A DNA stretch of 64,000 nt from Bacillota bacterium (GTDB lineage: Bacteria; Bacillota; UBA4882; UBA8346), in the NCBI GenBank assembly GCA_023426245.1, contig JAFABB010000002.1:62001-126000 (forward strand). Reading direction: 5' to 3'. Positions 35,273-43,671 of this stretch are shown here, piece after piece (position 1 is the first letter of the stretch; the number at the start of each line of letters is the position of its first letter). A model generated the notes under the pieces. That model saw only the letters and a list, made by a program, of their open reading frames with translations, had not been told where the DNA came from and ran no database searches. Made by a program: the position numbers and the translations under genes.

Positions 35273-35990
35273 AAATTCCACCATTCACCGCGATAGTTTG
35301 CCCCGTAATATAGGAAGCCCCGGGAGAACACAAAAATGAAACAACTGAGGCCACTTCGTCAGGATTACCCATTCTTTTCATGGGTATCCTTTCGACAATT
35401 TCCTTCAAAGGCAAATTGGAGGTCATTTCGGTTTCAATAAAACCCGGAGCAACCACATTCACCCTGATCCCCCGGCCCGCAACTTCAAGGGCAAGCGATT
35501 TGCTGGCACCGATAATCCCCGCCTTCGCTGCAGAGTAATTGCTTTGTCCGGGCAAACCGCTTTGCCCCGCCGTTGAGGAAATATTGATAATCGAGCCTTT
35601 TCGTTTCTGCATCATATAAAAAACCACTTTTTTGGTTACGTTAAAATAGCCATTTAAGGTAGTATCGATTACATCGTGCCAATCCTTATCCGTCATCCAA
35701 ACCAAAAGTGAATCTCTAACAATACCGGCATTATTAACCAATACTTCCGGAATTTCCTCTTCCAACACGGGCTGTAATACTTTTTCGGTCTCTTCCATCG
35801 AACTGACGTCAAAAGGAAGCAAAAGGCATTCCTGTCCGATTGCTTCGATCTTTTGTTGCAACTGTGCTGCAGCCTCATGATTACCTCGATAATTGGCCCA
35901 AATGTGATATCCGTCAGCAGCCAATCTCAAAGCTATTGAGGCGCCGATTCCTCGGCTTGCCCCGGTAATGAAGGCAACTTTTTTTGTCAT
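35265..35990 (-). CDS. 3-oxoacyl-ACP reductase (FabG type)
   Basis: 241 aa SDR. TGASRGIGASIA cofactor loop, NNAG near residue 90, catalytic Ser in INISSTAGQSG and YxxxK in NYSAAKAG, ending AVNGGIYV. ATG 35990 is 8 nt after AAGGG; ATG 35996 is too close. Reduces the beta-keto group after each condensation. First gene of the operon; its promoter must lie in 35991-36272. Confidence 0.93.
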   Translation of the reverse strand: MTKKVAFITGASRGIGASIALRLAADGYHIWANYRGNHEAAAQLQQKIEAIGQECLLLPFDVSSMEETEKVLQPVLEEEIPEVLVNNAGIVRDSLLVWMTDKDWHDVIDTTLNGYFNVTKKVVFYMMQKRKGSIINISSTAGQSGLPGQSNYSAAKAGIIGASKSLALEVAGRGIRVNVVAPGFIETEMTSNLPLKEIVERIPMKRMGNPDEVASVVSFLCSPGASYITGQTIAVNGGIYV

Positions 35991-36272
35991 ATTCATTTCC
36001 CTTCATCCTGATTTACTGTAAAAAAAGTAATTTAGCTTCCTGCAGCCATAAATCTATGCTGTTAGGATAATCACTAGACTTGCTCTAAAACTACGGGTCA
36101 ACGCAAAATTAAAGGATAACCCTTTTAACTTTTGGATCAAAAATTCAAATCAAGTCCCGAATATTACAAATTTTACCAATTTAGAAAATAAGTCAAAAAA
36201 ACCAATCCCAAGGAAAAAAACATTAAAAACAATTCTAACTTATTACTTATTATACTTCATGATGATTATTTT
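35991..36272. other. Intergenic region upstream of the FabG-KS operon
   Basis: AT-rich, no gene. It should hold the operon promoter; TTGACT and TTGACC hexamers occur on the minus strand (about 36194 and 36094) but neither has a convincing -10 at normal spacing. Confidence 0.35.
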
Positions 36273-36345
36273 TGCAAAAAAAAATAGCCCAATCCCTTGA
36301 TATCCTGAAGGCTTTAAGGCTTAAAGAAACCAAACGGGATATCGA
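36273..36345 (-). terminator. Terminator after the LolA-like gene
   Basis: On the minus strand GATATCC and GGATATC (36345-36338 and 36305-36299) enclose a small CTTTAAG/CTTAAAG stem. A run of nine Ts follows about 15 nt later (36284-36276). Confidence 0.55.
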
Positions 36346-36374
36346 AATCCTTTCAAAATATTAAAGATTTGCTC

Positions 36375-37115
36375 TTAATTTTGAGATCCGTTATTCATTT
36401 TGATATCTGAATACTCAACCGAAACATGTTTGGCAACATTGATTTGATCCAACAGAAACAGCTTTGTGACAATCGTTTTGCCGTTCAATTGTTTGGCTCC
36501 GGTATAAAAAACAGTCATCATTTTTTTGCCGCTAAGGGCATAAAAGTCCGCTTTGACAGGAAGAAAATCTTGTTGTTCAACCCAAATCATAATTTTATGA
36601 TAACTTTGCTTCGCTTCTTTGGCGGTTAATTCAAGAATATAGCAATTTTGAGTGGAAGCGTTCGTCCCGTCAGAATTTAGGCCTGTAATTTCTTCTTCAC
36701 CATTGATTTTAGCCTGAAAGTCATTGGCATATTTAACTTTCACAACATCGCCATAAGATATTCCGCCCATCAGTTTTTGAGAGGGTGTAACATGGATGGG
36801 GTTCTTGACCTTCGGGATGATAATCCACATATCGTTGCCTTTGATTACGATTTTTCGGTCTTTCATATTGGCTGGTTCCAAAAAGACAAGCGAAGTCATC
36901 TCCCCGTCATTCACATAACCCTTCATAACCGTAGGCGCTGGTGTCCTGTTTTTATTGTAAGTTTCGACACGGATGGTCATTTCAAAATTATTGGCAATAA
37001 AATTATGGGCATCAACCTTTTGGATAATTTCTTCGGCTGTAGGCCCGAGCCCGTTTACCGACGCGCCCAGCAATATAGTGAGTCCCATGACCGTCAAGTA
37101 CTTCAATAATTTCAT
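36375..37115 (-). CDS. LolA-like outer-membrane lipoprotein-sorting protein
   Basis: 246 aa from ATG 37115 behind AGGAGG. Signal peptide KLLKYLTVMGLTILLGASVNG. Mature domain follows the LolA-like (PF17131) pattern: AEEIIQKVD at the start, MKGYVNDGEMTSLVFLEPANMKDRKIVIKGNDMWIIIPKVKNPIHV, and SGKKMMTVFYTGAKQLNGKTIVTKLFLLD. This fold carries acyl chains across the periplasm. Directly downstream of two FtsX-like permeases and an ATPase, giving a Lol-type export system. Aryl polyene clusters also encode LolA-like proteins. Confidence 0.88.
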   Translation of the reverse strand: MKLLKYLTVMGLTILLGASVNGLGPTAEEIIQKVDAHNFIANNFEMTIRVETYNKNRTPAPTVMKGYVNDGEMTSLVFLEPANMKDRKIVIKGNDMWIIIPKVKNPIHVTPSQKLMGGISYGDVVKVKYANDFQAKINGEEEITGLNSDGTNASTQNCYILELTAKEAKQSYHKIMIWVEQQDFLPVKADFYALSGKKMMTVFYTGAKQLNGKTIVTKLFLLDQINVAKHVSVEYSDIKMNNGSQN

Positions 37116-37148
37116 TTGTCCTCCTTTTGACACTCCTCAAAAATTTAT

Positions 37149-38372
37149 TTAAATCCATCGTAAAGCCTCGGTAATGGATATTTTCGATGCTCTCCGGGAA
37201 GGAATAATGGATGCGGCCATCGCTACCAGGGAAAACAACACCATACAAACGATAATTCCCGCCAGAGTCGGATGAAAGAATACATGCATCAACACCGGCT
37301 TTTGAGTTCCATGGATTACTACCGGTAAACCGCCAATCAATTCAGTAAGACCGATAAATAAATAACTAATCAACAGTCCTATCAATCCGCCGATTAATCC
37401 TAACAATAAACTTTCCACGATAAATATCCAAGCAACCTGGCCCCTTTTGGCGCCGAGTGCTCGAATGGTCCCTATTTCACGAAATCTCTCGGAAAGATTC
37501 ATATTCACTGTATTGGATATGGTAAAAACGACAATTGCCAATACAATAAAAATGATAATATCGAAAACCACATTATACATTAACTTGAGACTGTGGTAAA
37601 ACTCGGCTAAACTTTCCCAATTCCGGTATTCAAGTTGATATTTTTTAGAAATCCGGATCAAAGAGGGAACCATTCTTGATGTATCTCCGGTATCTTTTAA
37701 GAGGATTACCATTTTTTGCACACTGTTGTCAATCCCTAACAAGTTTTGGATCACAGTCAACGACGTTATTACCGACAAATTGTCCAATTCGGAATAACCA
37801 CTATGGGTAATGCCGATTAGTTTCAAGTCGACGGCATTCATTCCCCCATCTCTCATGTTTCCCATTAAAGTTAGGGTGTCTCCGATTTTGACTGAAAGCT
37901 TTTTGGCCACCCCATCACCAACAACAATCCCATCAGGTTCTTTTTTATTTAAATAGCTTCCCTTCACCAGATGGGAATTGGAAGTTAGTTTCTTTTCATT
38001 TTCGGGATCCCCGGCTTCACCAGTGATCACAGTGGATTGAGTGGCGGATGCAAGAATACCGCTAAATGTCATCCGATCCGTAACCAGCTCAACTTGGGGA
38101 ATTCTTCGCAATTCTTTCATAATGGGTGCAGTATCAGGTATCAAATACTGGTAAGGATCATCATTGCCATATTTTATGTAACCAGCCGCATATAGCTGGT
38201 AATGGCCGATTCCATTATGAATCATTGATTCCTTAAGTTGATTAATATTCCAATTAAAAAAACCATGGGTCAACAGGCAGGCAACCATGCCAATGATGAT
38301 GGAAGTCATGGTAATCAAAGAGCGCCGGTAATTTTTGATAATATTTCGATAGCCAATCTTCAAATAAAACAT
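37149..38372 (-). CDS. FtsX/MacB-type ABC permease 1 (LolC/E-like)
   Basis: About 407 aa from ATG 38372, 6 nt after AAAGGAG. One N-terminal membrane helix (YRRSLITMTSIIIGMVACLLTHGF), a large periplasmic MacB_PCD domain (residues about 45-270), then three C-terminal helices including the FtsX block MNLSERFREIGTIRALGAKRGQVAWIF. Paralogue of the next gene; the two with one ATPase would form a LolCDE-like mechanotransducing exporter. Confidence 0.92.
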   Translation of the reverse strand: MFYLKIGYRNIIKNYRRSLITMTSIIIGMVACLLTHGFFNWNINQLKESMIHNGIGHYQLYAAGYIKYGNDDPYQYLIPDTAPIMKELRRIPQVELVTDRMTFSGILASATQSTVITGEAGDPENEKKLTSNSHLVKGSYLNKKEPDGIVVGDGVAKKLSVKIGDTLTLMGNMRDGGMNAVDLKLIGITHSGYSELDNLSVITSLTVIQNLLGIDNSVQKMVILLKDTGDTSRMVPSLIRISKKYQLEYRNWESLAEFYHSLKLMYNVVFDIIIFIVLAIVVFTISNTVNMNLSERFREIGTIRALGAKRGQVAWIFIVESLLLGLIGGLIGLLISYLFIGLTELIGGLPVVIHGTQKPVLMHVFFHPTLAGIIVCMVLFSLVAMAASIIPSRRASKISITEALRWI

Positions 38373-38383
38373 ATCCATCTCCT

Positions 38384-39610
38384 TTAAATCCGGTGAAGGG
38401 CATCAATGATTTGTAACCGGGCAGCTCGAAAAGCCGGATAAAATCCAGCCACTGTCGCTGTCATCAAAAACAGCATCCATAACCAAAGTGCCTGAATAAA
38501 ATCGGGCCTGAAAAAAGCTATATATCCCCTGGCGTGTCCCGGAGGAGGCGGAATGGGAATACCGCCGATGGCATTGAAAATACCCGCCAAACTGTAACCG
38601 ATAACAATGCCAAGCAAACCGCCGATTAAGCCGATGAGAAAACTTTCAGAAATAAATATCTTCCCGACTTGGATTCTTGTAGTACCTAGAGAGCGGATTG
38701 TCCCAATTTCTTTAATCCGCTCTTGCATTGAAAGATTTAAGGTATTGATAATCGACAAAATAACCACCAATACAATAATCACCATAATCAGCAAATATAC
38801 TAAATCATAAAAGAGCTTGGGTTGGGAGTACTGTGTTCCAGCCAATTGGCTCCAGTCGCGATACTCCAATCCCAGTTTCGCACAAATTCTTTCAATATAT
38901 GGCATTGTCTTTTCAAGACTACCGGTCTGATCCAACAATAAAATCACGCAACTTACCGAATTTGGCAAATCCATAAAGGTTTGAATAGTCCGTAGATTGG
39001 CCATTAATAACACATCGTTATAGGCTTTAATCTGAGCTTCCACAATCCCGATGATTTCCACATCGAGAGCGTTAACTCCGCCCCCCTTAATGGTTGACAT
39101 CAAAGTTACCGTGTCTCCAACACCGACATGGAGTTTACGGGCCAGACCGCTGCCGATAACCACCCCAAATGGTTTATCATCCCGTAAAAAAGACCCGCTT
39201 TGTAACATGGTGAAAGAATTTAATCTTTGCTCCTCCTGGGGAATCCAGGCACTTCCCATAAAAATCCTGCTTTTATCTCCGGATGAAATCATCCCTTGAA
39301 AGCCAAGACGAGGCGTAAAAAGTTTAATTCCGGGGACTTTTTTTAACTCCTGAAATACCCTTTGTGAATTCGTTACCAAATATTGATAGCTGTCTTCATT
39401 GGAGGCTCCAAGGTAACCTTGCCGATAAATCTGAATATGTCCGATTCCACCATTGATGATGGATTCCCGCAAACCTAAAAGCGTATGGGACATAAAACCC
39501 TGAACCAACAAACAGGCACTTAGCCCAATCGCAATCGAAAGCATCGTTTTTATTGAACGACGATAATTTTTGAATAAATTACGAAATCCTATCTTTATGA
39601 AAATAAGCAT
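38384..39610 (-). CDS. FtsX/MacB-type ABC permease 2 (LolC/E-like)
   Basis: 408 aa. Same architecture as its neighbour: N-terminal helix after IKIGFRNLFKNYRRS, MacB_PCD periplasmic domain, and LSMQERIKEIGTIRSLGTTRIQVGKIF before the last helices. GAGGG ribosome binding site. The loop GGIPIPPPPGHARGYIAFF differs from the neighbour, suggesting specialised LolC and LolE roles. Confidence 0.92.
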   Translation of the reverse strand: MLIFIKIGFRNLFKNYRRSIKTMLSIAIGLSACLLVQGFMSHTLLGLRESIINGGIGHIQIYRQGYLGASNEDSYQYLVTNSQRVFQELKKVPGIKLFTPRLGFQGMISSGDKSRIFMGSAWIPQEEQRLNSFTMLQSGSFLRDDKPFGVVIGSGLARKLHVGVGDTVTLMSTIKGGGVNALDVEIIGIVEAQIKAYNDVLLMANLRTIQTFMDLPNSVSCVILLLDQTGSLEKTMPYIERICAKLGLEYRDWSQLAGTQYSQPKLFYDLVYLLIMVIIVLVVILSIINTLNLSMQERIKEIGTIRSLGTTRIQVGKIFISESFLIGLIGGLLGIVIGYSLAGIFNAIGGIPIPPPPGHARGYIAFFRPDFIQALWLWMLFLMTATVAGFYPAFRAARLQIIDALHRI

Positions 39611-39624
39611 GCTTCCCTCGTTCC

Positions 39625-40287
39625 CTATTCTCTAAGCTCACCATCAAGAATGTTAACAATCCGTTTGGCGTATTTGGAAACCATCTCATTATGGGTAGAA
39701 AATAAAAAAGTTACCTTGTGGTTTGTATTCAGTTCCAATAAAAGGGAAATGATTTTCTCCCCGGTTTTTGAATCAAGGTTTGCTGTGGGTTCATCTGCCA
39801 ATATAATGTCGGGGTTGGTTACCAGTGCCCTGGCAATCGCCACTCTTTGTCTTTGTCCGCCGGAAAGCTCGTCAGGCCGGTGTTTTAAATAATCAATCAA
39901 GCCGACGGATTCAATGATTTTCAGCACTCTATCTTTGTCCACTTTTTCGCCCCGAATCATGAGCGGATACTCAACATTCTCATAAACATTTAAAACCGAC
40001 ATCAAGTTAAAACTTTGAAAGATGAAGCCGATATGACGATTGCGAAAGACTGACAATTGACTGTCCTTCATATTTTGAATTTTCTGTCCGTATATTTCAA
40101 CAGTGCCTTCCGTCGGGTTGTCCAGGCAACCAATGATATGAAGTAAGGTTGATTTTCCGGCTCCCGAAGGCCCCATCAGGGATATAAAATCACCCTTTTC
40201 GATAGCCAGATTAACATTTTGGAGGGCTTTAATCTCAACCTTACCCATTGTATAAATCTTTGAAACATTTTTGGCGTGAATTAACAT
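39625..40287 (-). CDS. LolD/MacB-type ABC transporter ATPase
   Basis: 220 aa. Walker A GPSGAGKST, signature ELSGGQRQRVAIARAL, Walker B IILADEPTANLDSKTG and switch His in STHNEMV. The LDxPTxG and IGFIFQSFNLM wording is typical of the LolD/MacB/FtsE group. GAGGAG precedes the ATG. Powers the two FtsX-like permeases. Confidence 0.95.
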   Translation of the reverse strand: MLIHAKNVSKIYTMGKVEIKALQNVNLAIEKGDFISLMGPSGAGKSTLLHIIGCLDNPTEGTVEIYGQKIQNMKDSQLSVFRNRHIGFIFQSFNLMSVLNVYENVEYPLMIRGEKVDKDRVLKIIESVGLIDYLKHRPDELSGGQRQRVAIARALVTNPDIILADEPTANLDSKTGEKIISLLLELNTNHKVTFLFSTHNEMVSKYAKRIVNILDGELRE

Positions 40288-40327
40288 TTTTCTCCTCTTT
40301 CAAAACTCTTCCAATCGGAAACAGTTT

Positions 40328-41068
40328 CTATTGGTTGTGTTCATCAAGGGTTTTTTGAATAACGGATTTGGCGGCTTTTCGCATCCGGATCATTTCTTCC
40401 TCGGGATTATTATGAACATCCGGAAGAATCGGGTCGAGTAAAATTAATTTAATTTTGTCCGGGCACATCACTTTTTTACCCGGTGGCAGGAATTTCCCCG
40501 ATCCGATGATACAAACCGGCAGTATGGGAAATCCTGTCTTAACTGCCAGAGAAAATGCACCATTTCGGAAGCGGCCCAAACGGCCATCTTTGGAGCGGTG
40601 CCCCTCCGGCCAAATAATAATCGAAGTACCCGATTCAAGAACCGCGGCACACTTCTGGCAGACTTTCTCCCAACCATCATTGGCGTTGACATATCTTGCA
40701 AGGCGCATCAGAATTCCATATACCGGTATTTTGAAAGGCCAGGTTGCAATGAAACAAGCATCAATAAGCAAAGTCCCAAACAAAAAAGGATCGACCGCCG
40801 AGTTATGATTGGCTACCACAATGGCAGGGAACTGAGGGGGCCCAGTACGGGACTCAACCTCAACCGGTGCAAAAAAAGGAACAATTGTAACGAGAATCCA
40901 TCCGTATACAACAATTCCCCTTCGCAGAGCAGCATCCATTTTTCGTTTAAAAAAAACAATGGAAGCCAACAAATATAGTGGTAAAATAATAAGAAATAAG
41001 ATCGTAACAATCGTAAACATCGACCAATAATAAATATTGAACAGAAGCTGTTTTATTTTTATAGCCAT
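40328..41068 (-). CDS. PlsC-type 1-acylglycerol-phosphate acyltransferase
   Basis: 246 aa. N-terminal membrane helices (about 12-40), then acyltransferase motif I NHNSAVDPFLFG (HX4D), motif III WPEGHRSKDG (substrate phosphate site) and motif IV LPVCIIG. Transfers an acyl chain from ACP or CoA to a lysophospholipid or related acceptor. Inside the cluster it could attach the special chain to a lipid backbone. Confidence 0.9.
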   Translation of the reverse strand: MAIKIKQLLFNIYYWSMFTIVTILFLIILPLYLLASIVFFKRKMDAALRRGIVVYGWILVTIVPFFAPVEVESRTGPPQFPAIVVANHNSAVDPFLFGTLLIDACFIATWPFKIPVYGILMRLARYVNANDGWEKVCQKCAAVLESGTSIIIWPEGHRSKDGRLGRFRNGAFSLAVKTGFPILPVCIIGSGKFLPPGKKVMCPDKIKLILLDPILPDVHNNPEEEMIRMRKAAKSVIQKTLDEHNQ

Positions 41069-41093
41069 TGCGGCATTCTCCGAGTGAATAAAA

Positions 41094-41894
41094 TCAAAGA
41101 TAATGTTGCTCTTTAAGAAACCGGATTGTTTCCTTCACTGCAAGCACGGTGGATTCCCGATCGGTTTTGCAATGAATAATGGAATCATGAAACACAATAA
41201 TCGCCGGGGATTTTATTTTTTTCTTGATTACGGCCATTATTTTTTCATAGCATAAACGAGTATCCCAGGTCCGGATATCCCACATCACGGGGATTAAACC
41301 CAACTCTTTGATGACTCTGCCGATGATCTGATTTTTATGGCCTATCGGCGGGCAAAAATATCTGGGTTTCACCCCGGTTATATTCTCAATAATAACACTG
41401 GTCCGTGTTACTTCTTCCCGAATTCGGTGGTAACCTAAAAAAAGAATGTTCAAGGGATGAGAATAGGTATGATTGGCAATCATGTGACTTTCCCTATGCA
41501 TTCTTTGAACAATTTCCGGATACATTTCAGCGTTCTTTCCTGTTACGGCAAAGAGAGCCTGAATTCCTTCCGATTTTAAAATATCCAAAATTTGAGGGGT
41601 ATAAATCGGATGGGGTCCGTCATCAAACCTGAATAATATTCCAGACGTATTCGGCCCTTCGTGGTGAAGAAAAAATTCCTTGCCCTTCACTGTTTTAAAA
41701 AAAAAGTTGGAGCGAACCGAAAACATACCGTATATATAAAGAATCTCCCGGAAGAAAAAAATGATAACCAGACACCCGATGAATAAAAGAAACGAATGGA
41801 TGATGAAAAACGTTAAAGCGGCAATTAAAACACTGACGAAAACCGAAATTTTTGTTAGCTGATAATAAGTAAATGTCATCGTTGTTTTATCCAA
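41094..41894 (-). CDS. NodB-type polysaccharide/lipid deacetylase
   Basis: 266 aa with one or two N-terminal membrane helices (about 15-50). NodB motifs: LFRFDDGPHP (motif 1 normally FTFDDGP; the paired Asp are kept), NHTYSHP (zinc HxxxH) and RYFCPPIGHKN (motif 3), VMWDIRTWD, and IIVFHDSI near the C-terminus. Probably de-N-acetylates a sugar headgroup made by the nearby glycosyltransferases. Start TTG 41894 or ATG 41879; neither has a strong ribosome binding site. Confidence 0.88.
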   Translation of the reverse strand: MDKTTMTFTYYQLTKISVFVSVLIAALTFFIIHSFLLFIGCLVIIFFFREILYIYGMFSVRSNFFFKTVKGKEFFLHHEGPNTSGILFRFDDGPHPIYTPQILDILKSEGIQALFAVTGKNAEMYPEIVQRMHRESHMIANHTYSHPLNILFLGYHRIREEVTRTSVIIENITGVKPRYFCPPIGHKNQIIGRVIKELGLIPVMWDIRTWDTRLCYEKIMAVIKKKIKSPAIIVFHDSIIHCKTDRESTVLAVKETIRFLKEQHYL

Positions 41895-41903
41895 TCAACT
41901 ATT

Positions 41904-42242
41904 TTACTCTTGAAAATAATTTGGAAATACCTTTTTCATAAATTTTGCCAAAAAGTAAATCGGGTACTTTATACAGCCTTTCCCAGCCAGCATCAACCCA
42001 ACTGCACCAACAACCCAGCTGATAGCATAGACAATCGATCCTTTTACCAATCCGGAAGATAATTGATGCTTCAATCCGGCAACAATCAATGCCAAAATGG
42101 GATACCCATAGCCGATGGTAAAAGAACCCATTAACAGAAAAATGCCAATTCGCATTTTAAGGGGAAGACTCAAAAAACCATCCCGGTCGAGCTGTTTGGC
42201 AACTTCTTGATTGACCCAATGTTTAAAGTTTTTTGGCAGCAT
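41904..42242 (-). CDS. Small membrane protein, unknown function
   Basis: About 112 aa. Basic N-terminus (KNFKHWVNQEVAKQLDRDGFLSLPLKMR), then two or three hydrophobic segments (IGIFLLMGSFTIGYGYPILALIVAGL, GSIVYAISWVVGAVGLMLAGKG). Overlaps the methyltransferase by 20 bp, so translation is coupled. No family recognised. Confidence 0.65.
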   Translation of the reverse strand: MLPKNFKHWVNQEVAKQLDRDGFLSLPLKMRIGIFLLMGSFTIGYGYPILALIVAGLKHQLSSGLVKGSIVYAISWVVGAVGLMLAGKGCIKYPIYFLAKFMKKVFPNYFQE

Positions 42243-42864
42243 GGACAAATAATAATATTCCTTTACTAAAATGACTTTTCAAACATAAATCAGTGAGTTC
42301 AATAATGCTTAGGTCATTGATTTTCATCAATTGATGAAGCTCCCTTTTACGATAGGCCGCCATCAAGATACCTTGGCGAAAATAATTACCCATTCTCCCC
42401 CACCATCTAAAAAAGGTGTTATGAGGTATTGTAATGATAAGGTGTCCTCCGGGGGCCAATAAATTAGATATTTTCGCGAATAAGGCTTGTTTATCCTTTA
42501 TATATTCAATGGCTGAAAAGCCGACGATCAGGTCATACTTTTCAGCCAAAGTTGTTTCCATGAAATCGCCGCAGATCTGTCTGACATTGGTTACGCCTCG
42601 ATCCGTCAATTTCTGTGACATGCACTCCAACATATTTGGGGAAACATCAATGGCCGTGATACGCTTAACCAGGGGCGCAATTTCCAAGGTAAACCTGCCG
42701 GTGCCGGCACCGATTTCTAAAACGGACCAATCTTTCCGAGCAACTTTACAAAGAGCATCCATAACAATTTCCCGCTCAGGGATTCTTACAAAACCGAATT
42801 CTTCTTGCTCATGATCATAACCCTTCGCAATCTCATCGTAAAATGCCTTCATAGTTTCTTCCAT
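42223..42864 (-). CDS. SAM-dependent class I methyltransferase
   Basis: About 213 aa. SAM motif I VLEIGAGTGRFTLEI near residue 48, ITAIDVSPNMLECM (motif II acidic residue), YDLIVGFSAIEYI and LLAPGGHLIITIPHN. UbiE/Methyltransf_11 group. Methylates a small molecule or lipid headgroup. ATG 42864 and ATG 42852 both have plausible ribosome binding sites. Confidence 0.87.
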   Translation of the reverse strand: MEETMKAFYDEIAKGYDHEQEEFGFVRIPEREIVMDALCKVARKDWSVLEIGAGTGRFTLEIAPLVKRITAIDVSPNMLECMSQKLTDRGVTNVRQICGDFMETTLAEKYDLIVGFSAIEYIKDKQALFAKISNLLAPGGHLIITIPHNTFFRWWGRMGNYFRQGILMAAYRKRELHQLMKINDLSIIELTDLCLKSHFSKGILLFVHAAKKL

Positions 42865-42905
42865 TGATACCAACCTTATCATCTATCAAGATATACTACT
42901 TTTAG

Positions 42906-43529
42906 TTAGCGTCCATCTTCCGGATTAAGGGCCTGTAAATCACGCTGTTCTTGAGTCTTTGCAGACCATACGCTCCAATACCGGGCTCTTCTATTTTCGA
43001 TCGTAGAAGCGTTTTTTTGCGCCCACTCCTCAGACTCAGGAGTATTTTCCACTAACGCGGTATTCGAATCCCACCGAGGAAAACTAGTGCTTGTCAAATC
43101 ATGTTGGCGAAGTGGCCTCAATGAATAACGAGCTTGCAAAAAACCCATCCTTGGCGTTACAAGTATGTAATAAGTTTTTCCTGCCGCAACCGTGGCTTTC
43201 AAAAAATCTGCAGCTTCACCAACAACCATGAAGGTATGTTCCCCCGGGGTTGAATCATAAATAACTTTTGTTCCGCCTTTTGAGAGCCCGATAAACTTAT
43301 TTTCATTGCCGGATACTTCATAGAGCGAAACAGACTGACCATAATCGTCATAGAGAAATGCCTTGCCGAAAGATGCAGGGAGGCGCATAAAAACAATCAA
43401 AGCTTGATCGGGCTTAGGTGTTAATGGTTTCTCCGATTCAACCATTAACTCGCCCGTTGCATATGTAATCACCGTAAGAAATATCATGGCCATGGCAACA
43501 ATGATCGAATGCAATATTTTATTAATCAT
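42906..43529 (-). CDS. Secreted DUF2846-like protein
   Basis: 207 aa. Signal peptide (KILHSIIVAMAMIFLTVITYATG). Residues about 35-135 are a compact beta domain with the DUF2846 pattern: ALIVFMRLPASFGKAFLYDD, GLSKGGTKVIYDSTPGEHTFMVVGEAADFLKATVAAGKTYYILVTPRMG. The charged C-terminal 70 residues are Arg/Glu-rich. Function unknown; extracytoplasmic. Confidence 0.7.
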   Translation of the reverse strand: MINKILHSIIVAMAMIFLTVITYATGELMVESEKPLTPKPDQALIVFMRLPASFGKAFLYDDYGQSVSLYEVSGNENKFIGLSKGGTKVIYDSTPGEHTFMVVGEAADFLKATVAAGKTYYILVTPRMGFLQARYSLRPLRQHDLTSTSFPRWDSNTALVENTPESEEWAQKNASTIENRRARYWSVWSAKTQEQRDLQALNPEDGR

Positions 43530-43671
43530 AAGATCTCACATCCAATAATTGATATAGGAAAACTTGTACCCATTTTTCAAAGGATTTTACAACTCTTCAT
43601 CATTCAGAACTCTTACTTATTTTGTTGATGCAGAAAAAATTAAAGATCCGTTTGAGTATCAAAAAAGCAAA

